Below, piece after piece: positions 33,790-43,029 of a stretch of 64,000 nt of DNA. This stretch comes from an uncultured Oscillospiraceae bacterium. Lineage in GTDB: Bacteria > Bacillota > Clostridia > Oscillospirales > Oscillospiraceae. The DNA lies in assembly GCA_934573855.1 (NCBI GenBank), contig CAKTMF010000003.1:173424-237423 (forward strand). The letters are read 5' to 3'. Both the position numbers and the translations under genes were made by a program. Positions within the stretch are counted from its first letter, which is position 1. The number at the start of each line of letters is the position of its first letter. Below the pieces are notes generated by a model that searched no databases, was not told the DNA's origin, and saw only the letters and a program-made list of their open reading frames with translations.

Positions 33790-34563
33790 ATGAATTTTGA
33801 CTTTTCCAATGAGATACTTCCGGATTCTCCCGAGTCTATCTATCTTCAGCTATTCAACATAATACAAAAGCAGATCGAGGACGGAAAGCTCGTTCCCGGT
33901 GATATGCTCCCGTCTGAGATGGAATTTTGCAGCGCATATCATATCAGCCGGACCACCGTCCGTCAGGCGCTTCACGAGCTGGAGCTGATCGGCGCGATAG
34001 AACGCAAGCGCGGGCTGGGTACCTTTATTTCTTCGCCGAAGCTGTCAAGAAATATCGGAAACCTGTACAGCTTTTCCGATGAAATGCGTATCATGGGCAA
34101 GGTCCCTTCGTCTAATATCATTGACTTCAAGCTTATCGAAAAGGAAAAGTGTCCCTCGACTGCGAGAGAAATGGACTCCAAGCGGCTCATTGACGTGGTC
34201 CGTATACGGCTTGCAGACGGCTGCCCAATGCTTATCGAAAACACCTTCCTCCCGGTCAGCCTTTGTCCCAACCTATCGTGGGAAATGCTTGAGACGGAAT
34301 CGCTGTACTCCATTCTGTCAAAGAAGTACGGTCTCAAGATCGCAAAAGCCATCGAGACCTACGAGGCCGTTGTAATGACCAAGGAGGAGAGCCAGCTGCT
34401 CGAATGCAATCCCGGCGACCCGGCGTTTCTTATAAAGCGCGTCACATGGGACGATCACGGAAGGATGGTAGAGTACACCAAATCCATCACAGCCAGCGCG
34501 AGATCAAAGCTTGAGATAACCATGTATCCAAACGGCGTTCAGGCCGAGCGGATAACGGTTTGA
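33790..34563 (+). CDS. GntR-family transcriptional regulator (HutC/UTRA type)
   Basis: 257 residues. An N-terminal winged helix-turn-helix (about 10-75) reads PGDMLPSEMEFCSAYHISRT and TVRQALHELELIGAIERKRG. A UTRA ligand-binding domain (about 90-250) follows, with the typical RIRLADGCPMLIENTFLP segment. It is the likely local regulator of the sugar locus, sensing a sugar or sugar phosphate. A TTG at 33772 is in frame, but GGAGG (33773-33777) overlaps it and points to the ATG at 33790. Confidence 0.9.
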   Translation: MNFDFSNEILPDSPESIYLQLFNIIQKQIEDGKLVPGDMLPSEMEFCSAYHISRTTVRQALHELELIGAIERKRGLGTFISSPKLSRNIGNLYSFSDEMRIMGKVPSSNIIDFKLIEKEKCPSTAREMDSKRLIDVVRIRLADGCPMLIENTFLPVSLCPNLSWEMLETESLYSILSKKYGLKIAKAIETYEAVVMTKEESQLLECNPGDPAFLIKRVTWDDHGRMVEYTKSITASARSKLEITMYPNGVQAERITV

Positions 34564-34599
34564 CCGCCGTGTGATATTACAATTAAATATAAAGAATAC

Positions 34600-34645
34600 A
34601 GACCCCCTGACGCAGGTCTTTCTCCCGCGTCAGGGGGTCTTTTTG
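34600..34645 (+). terminator. Terminator of the deoC-pfkB-gntR unit
   Basis: 14-bp hairpin AGACCCCCTGACGC / GCGTCAGGGGGTCT with a 13-base loop followed by TTTTTG. Confidence 0.9.
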
Positions 34646-34665
34646 TGTCTTAATGTCCGGCCCTG

Positions 34666-35241
34666 TCAGCTCCGACGTTTTTTGTCCGGCCACGGTCTGA
34701 GTCTATCATGGTCGACGATATACGCCGACGCGGCAAGCTCCGCAAGCGGAGTGTCGATGAGCGAGTCCGAATAGAACTCATCCACGACCGCGTCCGGGTA
34801 TTCCTCGTAGAGACGTCTTACCTTTTCCTTATTGCTGCAATTTTCCCCGATGACCCTGCCGGTGTGCTTATCCATTTTAGTGCAGATGAGTCTCACACCG
34901 AGCCTCTCGCATATCGGCGCAAGGAGAAATTCCGGTGACGCAGAAATGATAAGATCGTCGTCACGCTTTTGCGCAAGGTACCACTTTTCTATCCTGCCGC
35001 CGTTGCGCGCCCAAAATTCGGCGACCTCAGCGTCAACGTCGTCAAGGTACGGGAGAAAGGCAAATATCTTTTCCTTCAGCTCCTTCGTGGTCGAGAGCTT
35101 AAGAAGCCTGCCGACGGCCTTGACCGCCATGCCCGGAAAAACCTTGAAGAAAAGTCCCGGATATTTTTTCAGGCAGGTGACTGTAAAAAGAAACGAGCTG
35201 TCTGGGTTGAAGAGTGTTTCGTCAAAATCGTAAACGTTCAT
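34666..35241 (-). CDS. HAD-superfamily phosphatase (HAD-IB type)
   Basis: 191 residues. HAD motif I is VYDFDETLF at the very N-terminus, motif II is LIISASPEF, and the C-terminal motif is DEFYSDSLIDTPL (acidic motif IV). The helical cap between motifs I and II matches the SerB-like HAD-IB class. Substrate unknown: a phosphoserine- or lipid-phosphate-like monoester is possible. The start overlaps the nitroreductase stop (TAATG), so they are co-translated. Confidence 0.85.
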   Translation of the reverse strand: MNVYDFDETLFNPDSSFLFTVTCLKKYPGLFFKVFPGMAVKAVGRLLKLSTTKELKEKIFAFLPYLDDVDAEVAEFWARNGGRIEKWYLAQKRDDDLIISASPEFLLAPICERLGVRLICTKMDKHTGRVIGENCSNKEKVRRLYEEYPDAVVDEFYSDSLIDTPLAELAASAYIVDHDRLRPWPDKKRRS

Positions 35242-35759
35242 TACAGCACATAATACACATAGTTTTCCTTGCGGGGCTTCATCTCCGGCTCCTCGTCGGG
35301 ATAGCCGAGAATGCAGTTGCCTATACCGATATAGTCACCCTCTATCCCCCACTTTTTCAAAAGAGCCTTGCCCTCGTCGGTATCAAAGACCTCCTTGGCT
35401 CTGTTTATCCAGCATGAGCCGAGGCCGATCGCCTTTGCAGCGTTCATGAGATTTCCCATCACAAGGCTGCCGTCCGGGACGGCGTGCTTGCTGTGCGCGT
35501 CCGCAAGAACGACAAGCACGGTAGGAGCGCCGTAGAACGGGTCGGAGCTTGCCCCCATGACTTCCGCGTTCATTTTGGAGAGGAGCTTCACGGTCTCCTT
35601 ATCCTGGACCGCGACGATGATCGGCGACTGTCTGTTCATACCGGTGGGTGCGCAGACACCGGCGGAGATGACCGCGTCCAGCTCCTCGCGGGTTATCTGC
35701 TCGGGCTTATAGCGGCGGATACTGCGTCTGTTTCTGAGATCGTCAAGTGTTTTGTTCAT
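35241..35759 (-). CDS. Nitroreductase-family FMN protein
   Basis: 172 residues. The start RRSIRRYKPEQI is the FMN-phosphate-binding signature, followed by APTGMNRQSPIIVAV and the C-terminal GSCWINRAKE and LGYPDEEPEMKPRK motifs typical of the short nitroreductase class. It reduces nitro or quinone-like compounds with NAD(P)H; the physiological substrate is unknown. GGAGG lies six bases before the ATG. Confidence 0.9.
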   Translation of the reverse strand: MNKTLDDLRNRRSIRRYKPEQITREELDAVISAGVCAPTGMNRQSPIIVAVQDKETVKLLSKMNAEVMGASSDPFYGAPTVLVVLADAHSKHAVPDGSLVMGNLMNAAKAIGLGSCWINRAKEVFDTDEGKALLKKWGIEGDYIGIGNCILGYPDEEPEMKPRKENYVYYVL

Positions 35760-35775
35760 ATGTTACCTCCAAATA

Positions 35776-37740
35776 TCAAACCCATTGTTTAACGGTCCGC
35801 GCGGCGTTGGCGGACGTAAAGGCGAAAAGCAGGGCCTCGCATATTATCGCAAGCCACAGCCCGCCGACCCCGGCGAGGGCAAGCGCAAGCACGAGCAGCT
35901 TTTCGGCCATGAAAGCGGTGATATTCTGTGCAGCGATACTGTTAGTATATCTTGCTATTCTGAAGGCGAGAGGAAGCTTGCGGATATTACTGTCCATGAT
36001 AATGACGTCCGCGTAATCCATCGCCTTATATGTGCTGATGGCATCAAACGCGATACCTACGTCCGCCCGTTCGAGCGCGGGGCCGTCGTCGGTCCCGTTG
36101 CCGATAAAGGCGAGCGCAGACCTGCGCGGGTCGGTGGCCATAAGGTATTCTATCGCGGATATCTTTCCGGCGGGACTCAACTCGAACTTCACCATATCGA
36201 AATTAAGCGAAGCGGCGACGGGACGCGCGGACGACTTAACGTCGCCGGTGAGCATGACGAGACTGCTGACGCCCTGATTCCGCAGACCCTCGAGCGCGTC
36301 GAAAGCCTTGCTGCGCACCCTGTCGCTGATGAGAAAGTAGCCGCGGTAAACGCCGTCTATCGCGACGTGGATGGCAGCGCCCGGCTTGTTCGGTACCTTG
36401 TAGAGGATATTGTGGTCTGTGAGATGAGAGGCAGTGCCGACAAGAACGAGCTTTCCGTCGACGCGCGCGGAGACGCCCTTTCCCGGCACCTCGGAATGAT
36501 CCGTCACCTTTTCAGCGGCCACAGTGTCCGCGTCGCCCGCGCGGCATATAGCCTCGGCTATGGGATGTCTGATGTTGCGCTCCACCGCCGCGGCGATGTT
36601 CAGCAGCTCCTCCTCGCTTATTCCCTCGGTATAGACCTCTTCAATGAGAAACTCGCCATCGGTGATTATGCCGGTTTTCTCCGTAACAACGGTGTGGGTC
36701 CTCGAGAGCAGCTCGAGCGCGTCAAGCTCTTTTATAAAAACCCCGGCGTTCGCCGCGCCGAACACGCCGCCGGAATATGCCCTCGGAACGGAAAATATCA
36801 CGGCGATGGGCTGCGACGCTATAAGAAAAACCACAGCGCAGCGGAGCCAGCGTCCCCAATCGCCGGAGACAAGTGGCGGCACCACCGCAATGATCAGCGC
36901 AAGAACGACAATGACAGGAGTGTAGACCTTTCCAAACTTATCAAGCAGGAAGAGACGTTTTGTCTTATCGTCCGCAGAGTTGTCTACCATGCCCCTGAGC
37001 CTGTGCGCAACGGAATCGAAGCTGTCACGGATAGTCCGGACGCGGATGGTATTGGTCACGTTTACACTGCCCGAAGGTATCTCATGTCCGGGCGCCGCAG
37101 TGATCACAGGGCCGTCTCCGGTGAGCTTCTCGGATCTCAGGGAGCTTATTCCGTCGATCACGAGGCCGTCAAGCGGTACGGTCTCGCCAGGCTCGACAAC
37201 GACCGTCTCACCGACGGCGACGTCTTTGATGGGGCAGACGGTCTCTTCTCCGTCACGCACCACTCTCGCGGTGTCGGGCCAGCTCTCTTCAAACTCGCGG
37301 GCCATTCTGCGAAACTTGTTCTCTACGAAATCCTGAATAAGGAGGCAAAGCCTGTACGCGCCGAGCAGCGCGACAGCCTCCGAACATTCCTGAAGCACCA
37401 TTGCGGCGAGAGCCGCGGCGGAAAAAATAAAGTCTGGCTTCATAAACTCAAGCCTTGCCGCCTCGTCTACCGCCTTGATAAACGCCGGATAGCCGGCTAT
37501 CGCAAGCGGAACGACAAACGCGGCGACCCGCGCCCAGCCGGTGACCGGTATATATCTGAGCAAGAGCGCGAGCGCAAAAGCGGCCGCGACCACGCCAAGC
37601 TCCCCGGCGAAGCCAAAGGATCCGAAGCGCACGCTCCGCGCCGTTCTCGACTCGGTCCTTTTGTACGGCTGCCCGGAAGCGGCTGAGCTTTTGCCCGGTA
37701 CGGCGCTTCTTTTTTCGTTAGGCTTGACGTGCTTTCCCAT
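35776..37740 (-). CDS. Degenerate P1B-type heavy-metal P-type ATPase (catalytic residues replaced)
   Basis: 654 residues with the full P1B-ATPase outline: several N-terminal helices, actuator domain, two helices around residue 300, phosphorylation/nucleotide domain with RHPIAEAI and MLTGD, and two C-terminal helices. Key residues differ from the family. The phosphorylated Asp motif DKTGT is EKTGI (Glu354), the actuator TGE is TGD (207-209), the metal-site CPC is SQP (309-311), and GDGINDAPAL is GNGTDDGPAL (547-556). No N-terminal metal-binding domain is present. The frame is intact and not otherwise decayed, so it is more likely a pseudoenzyme or regulator than a dead gene. Membrane protein. 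Start 37740 is chosen over TTG 37755. Confidence 0.82.
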   Translation of the reverse strand: MGKHVKPNEKRSAVPGKSSAASGQPYKRTESRTARSVRFGSFGFAGELGVVAAAFALALLLRYIPVTGWARVAAFVVPLAIAGYPAFIKAVDEAARLEFMKPDFIFSAAALAAMVLQECSEAVALLGAYRLCLLIQDFVENKFRRMAREFEESWPDTARVVRDGEETVCPIKDVAVGETVVVEPGETVPLDGLVIDGISSLRSEKLTGDGPVITAAPGHEIPSGSVNVTNTIRVRTIRDSFDSVAHRLRGMVDNSADDKTKRLFLLDKFGKVYTPVIVVLALIIAVVPPLVSGDWGRWLRCAVVFLIASQPIAVIFSVPRAYSGGVFGAANAGVFIKELDALELLSRTHTVVTEKTGIITDGEFLIEEVYTEGISEEELLNIAAAVERNIRHPIAEAICRAGDADTVAAEKVTDHSEVPGKGVSARVDGKLVLVGTASHLTDHNILYKVPNKPGAAIHVAIDGVYRGYFLISDRVRSKAFDALEGLRNQGVSSLVMLTGDVKSSARPVAASLNFDMVKFELSPAGKISAIEYLMATDPRRSALAFIGNGTDDGPALERADVGIAFDAISTYKAMDYADVIIMDSNIRKLPLAFRIARYTNSIAAQNITAFMAEKLLVLALALAGVGGLWLAIICEALLFAFTSANAARTVKQWV

Positions 37741-37795
37741 ATACCTACACCCCAAAGAAATTCTGTCGTAATTATATGATAAACGCCGGCGCTTG

Positions 37796-38266
37796 TCAAT
37801 TTCGGCTTCTTTTCCGCGCGGTCAAAAGCAGAATGACTGCGACTCCCGCCGCGCCGAGCAGCACACCGAAAAAGTCGATACAAACATCGGAGAAACGGCC
37901 GCTCCGCCCAGGCACGAAGGTCTGGTGCCATTCGTCGGAGCAGGCGTAGAGGAAGCCGAGCAGCAGGCTGAACAGGAAGGCGTTCATACGCTTCGCGCAC
38001 AGCTCGCCGAACAAAAGCGCGCCCGTCACGCCGAGACAGAAAAATTCAAAGATGTGGGCAAGCTTTCTTATGTCGTGATTTGCACCCTCGCCCGTGATGT
38101 TCGGGAAAAGGCCGGCTATCAGCCTCCCGACATCCGTTGTGAGAAAGCCGTCGCTGAGCGATGACGAGTGACTCGCGTCCTGCGCGCTCAGCAGGAATAT
38201 CCCCGTCATAACAGCCAGCGTCATGAGCGCGTATATGACGATCCTTATATGTTTTCTTGTTTCCAT
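37796..38266 (-). CDS. VanZ-like membrane protein
   Basis: 156 residues, four predicted helices. VanZ features include FLLSAQDASHSSSLS in the first loop, KLAHIFEFFCLG, and the characteristic CSDEWHQTFVPGRSGRFSDV near helix 3-4. VanZ proteins are linked to low-level teicoplanin resistance and to envelope processes; here probably a general envelope function, since no other van genes are present. Confidence 0.88.
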   Translation of the reverse strand: METRKHIRIVIYALMTLAVMTGIFLLSAQDASHSSSLSDGFLTTDVGRLIAGLFPNITGEGANHDIRKLAHIFEFFCLGVTGALLFGELCAKRMNAFLFSLLLGFLYACSDEWHQTFVPGRSGRFSDVCIDFFGVLLGAAGVAVILLLTARKRSRN

Positions 38267-38458
38267 GTATGTCCGCTCCTTAAATCACGCATGATATTAT
38301 AGCGTTACGGCGCGTGAAATTCAAGCTTGCGGGCAGCTCACACAGGCGGATATTTTTCACCAAAAATTTACTTACGCTTTTTTGAATATATCCGGCGCGG
38401 CGACAAAAGATAAGCACGGGCAGAAACCCAAAATACAAACAAAAAGGAGATGCAAACC

Positions 38459-38659
38459 ATGTCCAGTAATTCCAGTAATCGTCTCGTCAATCCTTCCGCA
38501 CGCGATGCGATGGATAAGTTCAAGATGGAAGCTGCTTCCGAAGTCGGCGTTAACCTCAAGAACGGTTATAACGGCGAGCTTACCAGCAAGCAGGCTGGTT
38601 CTGTCGGCGGCCAGATGGTCAAGAAGATGGTCGAGGCATACGAGAACGGCATCAAGTAA
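38459..38659 (+). CDS. Alpha/beta-type small acid-soluble spore protein (SASP)
   Basis: 66 residues. The alpha/beta SASP pattern is clear: AMDKFKMEAASEVGVNL (with the E-x-A-x-E-V/GV germination-protease cleavage region) and YNGELTSKQAGSVGGQMVKKM. These proteins coat spore DNA and protect it from UV and heat, and are degraded at germination. AAAAAGGAGA precedes the start. A GAATA (38384) followed after 17 bp by AAAGATA is a weak candidate for the expected sigma-G promoter. Direct evidence that the organism sporulates. Confidence 0.95.
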   Translation: MSSNSSNRLVNPSARDAMDKFKMEAASEVGVNLKNGYNGELTSKQAGSVGGQMVKKMVEAYENGIK

Positions 38660-38673
38660 GCGTTCTTTCAGTT

Positions 38674-38709
38674 AAAAACCACAGGGAGCCATTCCCTGTG
38701 GTTTTTCTT
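38674..38709 (+). terminator. Terminator after the SASP gene
   Basis: 14-bp hairpin AAAAACCACAGGGA / TCCCTGTGGTTTTT with a 5-base loop. Confidence 0.9.
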
Positions 38710-38736
38710 GTCTGCCGGAGTCATGTAGTATATAAT
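38708..38736 (+). promoter_or_regulatory. Sigma-A promoter for the membrane glycosyltransferase
   Basis: Rightward -35 TTGTCT (38708-38713), 17-bp spacer, perfect -10 TATAAT (38731-38736). Confidence 0.7.
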
Positions 38737-38762
38737 GGTGGCATTAAGGTCCGGAGGTGCGT

Positions 38763-40307
38763 ATGAGCAAGTCAGAGCAGCGGCGTGAAAAAACATATAC
38801 GCTGATATTTTTTGCGGTACTCGCCGTGGGCATATTTGTGCGCGTGTGGCGCTTTGGCGCTGTTCCGGGCGGTCTTAATCAGGACGAGGCCTTTGCGGGG
38901 TACGAGGCGTGGTCGCTCCTCAACTGCGGTACGGACAGCGCCGGGTACCGATTTCCCGTCTACCTCACCGCATGGGGAAGCGGCATGAACGCACTCAACT
39001 CCTACCTCATGATACCGTTTATCGCCATGTTCGGACTTGAGGTGTGGGTCATACGTCTGCCGCAGCTTATCGTGGCATGCCTCACGCTCCCCGCCGTTTA
39101 CGGAGTCGTCCGCCGTCTCTCCGGGAGGCCGACCGCACTGACGGCAATGTTTCTCCTTGCCATATGTCCGTGGCATATCATGCTCGCGCGCTGGGGACTT
39201 GAGTCAAATCTTGCTCCGGGCTTTCTTGTGTTCGGGCTGTATTTTTTCCTGCGCGCTCTTGAGGATGAAAGCTTTCTAATGCTCTCGGCCGCGATGTATG
39301 GAGTTTCGCTGTATTGCTATGCGACGATCTGGCCCTTCGTGCCGCTCATCATTCTTCTCCAATGCGTTCACGCCATACGCACAAAAAGGCTCAAATTCAG
39401 CTCCTGTGCCGTTGTTTCGTTACTTATCCTTACGATTTTTGCGCTGCCTCTCTTACTGTTCCTCGCGGTCAACTACGGCTTGATCGCTGAGCTGCGTCTG
39501 CCGTTTCTCTCCGTTCCGAGGCTCCTTTATATGCGCTCGGGCGAGATATCCTTTTCGCATTTCTTTGAAAATCTCGGCAATGCGATGAAGATGTTTCTGA
39601 CTCAGTCGGACGGCCTGCCGTGGAACTGCGCGGGGATCTTCGGTCAGCTTTATCCTTTTTCCGTCGTATTTGAGCTCATCGGTCTCGGTTTCTGTATTTC
39701 ACGGTATGTGAAAGCACTGAGAGAGAATACCTTTTCCGGCGAAGCGTTTATTCTTATACAGCTTTTTGCCGCGCTGCTTCTGACAGCTCTCATCGACGTG
39801 AATGTAAACCGGGCGAACATCATCTTTATACCCCGTGTAATGCTTGCGGCCTGCGGTATAGTCTTCGCCTCGAGGCTGTCCGGAAAGGCTGCGCTTCCTG
39901 CCGTCTGCGCCATGTATGCCGTTTTCTTCCTATTCTTCACGTCGTACTACTTCGGCGAATACAGCACGCAGATATCGTTTTATTTCGGCGGCGGCACGGG
40001 CGAGGCGGTCGGCGCGGCGCTTGATACGCCCGGCAAAATATATGTCAGCGACGACATCTATTATCCGGTCGTGCTTTTCTATTCCGAGACGCCGACCGAT
40101 GAATTTCGCGCAAGCGTTGAATACCGCAGCTATCCTGCGGCATACCTGAAGGCAAAGTCCTTCGGGCGCTTTGAGTTTATCAGCACCGACGGTGAAATTC
40201 GCAGGGACGGAGTGTATATCCTCAGTCAGTACGACGACAGAACGCCGTTCACGGAGGCCGGCTTTAGCGTTGAGGAATACGGCTATGCAGCGCTCGCGAC
40301 ACCGTAA
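38763..40307 (+). CDS. Polytopic membrane glycosyltransferase (GT39/ArnT-like)
   Basis: 514 residues with about 11-12 hydrophobic helices. After helix 1 the motif GGLNQDEAFAGYEAW (about residues 39-53) supplies the acidic pair used by GT-C enzymes of the PMT/ArnT group. CPWHIMLARWGLESN follows in a later loop, and a soluble C-terminal domain of about 100 residues ends the protein. It probably transfers a sugar from a polyprenyl-phosphate donor at the outer face of the membrane; the acceptor is unknown. GGAGG is five bases before ATG 38763. Confidence 0.8.
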   Translation: MSKSEQRREKTYTLIFFAVLAVGIFVRVWRFGAVPGGLNQDEAFAGYEAWSLLNCGTDSAGYRFPVYLTAWGSGMNALNSYLMIPFIAMFGLEVWVIRLPQLIVACLTLPAVYGVVRRLSGRPTALTAMFLLAICPWHIMLARWGLESNLAPGFLVFGLYFFLRALEDESFLMLSAAMYGVSLYCYATIWPFVPLIILLQCVHAIRTKRLKFSSCAVVSLLILTIFALPLLLFLAVNYGLIAELRLPFLSVPRLLYMRSGEISFSHFFENLGNAMKMFLTQSDGLPWNCAGIFGQLYPFSVVFELIGLGFCISRYVKALRENTFSGEAFILIQLFAALLLTALIDVNVNRANIIFIPRVMLAACGIVFASRLSGKAALPAVCAMYAVFFLFFTSYYFGEYSTQISFYFGGGTGEAVGAALDTPGKIYVSDDIYYPVVLFYSETPTDEFRASVEYRSYPAAYLKAKSFGRFEFISTDGEIRRDGVYILSQYDDRTPFTEAGFSVEEYGYAALATP

Positions 40308-40343
40308 AAAAAGCGTGAAACGTTATCGTTTCACGCATTTTTA
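40306..40343. terminator. Bidirectional terminator before ligA
   Basis: 10-bp hairpin GCGTGAAACG / CGTTTCACGC with loop TTAT, flanked by seven A's upstream and ATTTTTATT downstream; serves both convergent genes. Confidence 0.85.
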
Positions 40344-42320
40344 TTACTTTATCATGTCGGCAAAGTCTGCCTCGCTGATGATCTTTATGCCGAGGCTCTC
40401 CGCCTTTGTAAGCTTGCTGCCGGCACTCTCGCCCGCGAGGACATAGCTTGTCTTTTTGGAGACCGAGGACGAGGTCTTGCCGCCATAGCTCTCGATGATC
40501 TCCGACGCCTCGTCGCGCGTAAACGATCCGAGCGTTCCCGTGAGCACGAAGGTAAGCCCCTCAAAGCGGCCGTCCTTCTCTTCCTCGTGGCTCGTAAAGT
40601 CTATGCCGGCCTCGCGCAGGCGTTCAATTAGGTGGCGCGACTGCGGATTTGCGAACCACTCGGTGATGAAGGCCGCGGTAATGCTGCCGATATCGGGTAT
40701 TTTCGTAAGCGCCTCAGCGTCCGCCGCCATGAGGCTGTCGAGATCGTCGAAACGGGAAGCCAGTACCTTCGCCGCCTTCTGGCCCACCTGCCGTATACCG
40801 AGAGCGCATATGAGCCGGGAAAGTCCCGCACTCTTGCTTTTTTCTATGGCTGCGATCAGGTTTCCCGCGGACTTATCGCCCATACGCTCAAGCATTGCTA
40901 CCGACTGCGGCTCAAGGTAATAAAGGTCGGCTGCGGAGCTGACGAGACCGTTATTTATCAGCAGCTCGCACACGGATATCCCAAGTCCTTCTATATCCAT
41001 GGCCTCGCGTGAGGCAAAATGCGCGATGTTGCGAAGCCGCTGGGCTGGACATTCCGGGCTTGTACAGCGCAGAGCCGCTCCGTCCTCGTCACGGACGACC
41101 GGCGAGCCGCACTCCGGACAGACGGACGGCATAACAAAAGGCTCGGTCCCCTCGGGGCGCTTTGATCTGTTCACCGAAAGCACCTCGGGGATTATCTCTC
41201 CGGCCTTCTGGAGCAGCACCGTGTCGCCAATGCGCAGGTCAAGGCGGTCGATATTATCCTGATTATGGAGCGTCGCCGCCGAGACTGTCGTACCGGCAAG
41301 GCGGACAGGCTCGACTATCACCTTCGGCGTAAGGACACCCGTGCGTCCGACCTGAACGACGATATCGAGTACCCGGCTCTCCTTCTTCTCGGGCGGATAC
41401 TTGAACGCAACGGCCCATCTGGGAGCCTTCGCGGTGCTGCCGAGAAGGGCGCGCTGCTCAAGAGAGTTTATCTTTATCACCGCGCCGTCCATGTCGTATG
41501 GCAGCTCTCCCCTGTTCTCGCCCAGCCACTCTATACGCTCAACGCAGTCGCGGATATTGTCATACCGCGTATACGTCACCACGGGAAATCCCATGTCCCG
41601 CATGGCGTCGAGCGTTTCGGCGTGAGTCGTGTAGCCCCCGTCGGAGCTGTACTGCATATTGAAGCAAATTATATCCAGCCTGCGGGAGGCCGCGACCTTC
41701 GGGTCAAGCTGACGCATTGAGCCGGCGGCGGCGTTGCGGGGATTGGCAAGAAGCGGCTCGCCGTTTATCTCCCGCTCGGCGTTCAGCTCCTCAAAGACCT
41801 TTTTGGACATATATACCTCGCCCCTGACGACAAGACGCTCAGGAGCGTTTTCTATATGAAGCGGCAAGGAACGCACCGTGCGGAGGTTTTCCGTCACATT
41901 TTCGCCCACATATCCGTCGCCGCGCGTAGCCCCGCGGACAAAGACGCCGTTTTCATACTCGAGAGACATTGAAAGGCCGTCTATCTTCGGCTCAACGGTG
42001 TAGTCGTGCTTTGCCGGAAGCGCACCGTCCATCCTGTCGCCGAAGGCAAACAGCTCCTCATATGAAAAGACGTCCGTAAGGCTCTCCAGCGGCACCTGAT
42101 GGCGCACCTGCTCGAACTGTGAGAGCGCCTCTCCCCCAATACGCTGTGTGGGAGAATCCGGCGTGATAAGCTCCGGGTGAAGAGCCTCCAGCTCCTTGAG
42201 CCGGTTCATCATCATGTCGTATTCGTAGTCCGTAATAACAGGCGCGTCAAGTACATAATACAGCTTGCTGTGATACTCAAGCTCCCTGCGGAGCTTTACG
42301 ATCTCCTTTTGTGCGTCCAT
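40344..42320 (-). CDS. ligA: NAD-dependent DNA ligase LigA
   Basis: 658 residues with the full LigA architecture: Ia domain with YHSKLYYVLDAPVITDYEYD, adenylation domain with the nucleophilic Lys in TVEPKIDGLSM (about 113-118), OB fold, Cys4 zinc finger (CPECGSP...CTSPECPAQ, about 402-428), helix-hairpin-helix repeats and a C-terminal BRCT domain (about 580-658). It seals nicks in replication and repair. GAGAG precedes the start. Confidence 0.97.
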   Translation of the reverse strand: MDAQKEIVKLRRELEYHSKLYYVLDAPVITDYEYDMMMNRLKELEALHPELITPDSPTQRIGGEALSQFEQVRHQVPLESLTDVFSYEELFAFGDRMDGALPAKHDYTVEPKIDGLSMSLEYENGVFVRGATRGDGYVGENVTENLRTVRSLPLHIENAPERLVVRGEVYMSKKVFEELNAEREINGEPLLANPRNAAAGSMRQLDPKVAASRRLDIICFNMQYSSDGGYTTHAETLDAMRDMGFPVVTYTRYDNIRDCVERIEWLGENRGELPYDMDGAVIKINSLEQRALLGSTAKAPRWAVAFKYPPEKKESRVLDIVVQVGRTGVLTPKVIVEPVRLAGTTVSAATLHNQDNIDRLDLRIGDTVLLQKAGEIIPEVLSVNRSKRPEGTEPFVMPSVCPECGSPVVRDEDGAALRCTSPECPAQRLRNIAHFASREAMDIEGLGISVCELLINNGLVSSAADLYYLEPQSVAMLERMGDKSAGNLIAAIEKSKSAGLSRLICALGIRQVGQKAAKVLASRFDDLDSLMAADAEALTKIPDIGSITAAFITEWFANPQSRHLIERLREAGIDFTSHEEEKDGRFEGLTFVLTGTLGSFTRDEASEIIESYGGKTSSSVSKKTSYVLAGESAGSKLTKAESLGIKIISEADFADMIK

Positions 42321-42334
42321 TTGTCTCTCCTATT

Positions 42335-43000
42335 CTACTGTACATTCAAATATGTGTCCGGGACCTTGCCGACGATCACCGTGTCGGCGATCAGCACCTC
42401 GGTCGTGACGTTCGCCTTGCGCTTGCACCACGGAATAAGCACATTCACGTCAACGTTCACCACCAGCGTTATCTGGTGCTTGCTCTGGTTTATGCCGGCA
42501 GTGACGATACTGTTGTTGAAGCCCACGGTCGACGTAGTCTCAACGATTATCTTTATCGGGATCTTGGGCCCCTTCCCCATGAGCAGGCTCACTCCGCTCA
42601 GGTTTCCGGCCGGTATCTCCACGGAGACCGTGTTATTCTCCGTCGCGCCGACCACGCGCTCCAGCACCTGCGCGGAAAGCTTGTTTATGCGCGCCATGTT
42701 GCTGCTTATCGCCGTGACCTCGCCGGTGTCGTTTTTCTCGAACGTGACGAAATAATCCCCGCTGTAGTCCTCTTCCTGCATTATCTGCGAAATAGCTCGG
42801 TTCACGCTGACCGTGACCACGTCGCAGGCGTCCGACACCGCGATATCCGCCGCAAGCTCCTGAAGAAAAAACATCGAGCTGAACACAAGAAGCAGCGCCG
42901 CCGTGACCAGCAGGAAAACGGTAAAGCCCTTTTCCCTGCGCTTTACATTAAACTGCACCGGGGTGTGCGCCCGGCGGCGCAGCAGCCGTCGAAAATACAT
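42335..43000 (-). CDS. yunB: Sporulation protein YunB
   Basis: 221 residues. A basic N-terminus (FRRLLRRRA) is followed by one transmembrane helix (about 25-48) and an extracytoplasmic domain with the YunB-typical ISQIMQEEDYSGDYFVTFEK, VEIPAGNLSGVSLLMGKGPK and VVNVDVNVLIPWC segments. YunB is required for correct spore formation in Bacillus; its biochemical role is unknown. GGAGG precedes the start. It lies downstream of the methionine gamma-lyase-like gene and is probably co-transcribed. Confidence 0.9.
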   Translation of the reverse strand: MYFRRLLRRRAHTPVQFNVKRREKGFTVFLLVTAALLLVFSSMFFLQELAADIAVSDACDVVTVSVNRAISQIMQEEDYSGDYFVTFEKNDTGEVTAISSNMARINKLSAQVLERVVGATENNTVSVEIPAGNLSGVSLLMGKGPKIPIKIIVETTSTVGFNNSIVTAGINQSKHQITLVVNVDVNVLIPWCKRKANVTTEVLIADTVIVGKVPDTYLNVQ

Positions 43001-43029
43001 GGAGTCACCTCCTCCATGTATTATATGTT

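Noticed and set aside
35752..37686. 644-codon open frame on the plus strand opposite the P-type ATPase
   Set aside because: No recognisable motif, rich in Arg/His/Gly; the minus strand has P-type ATPase motifs throughout.
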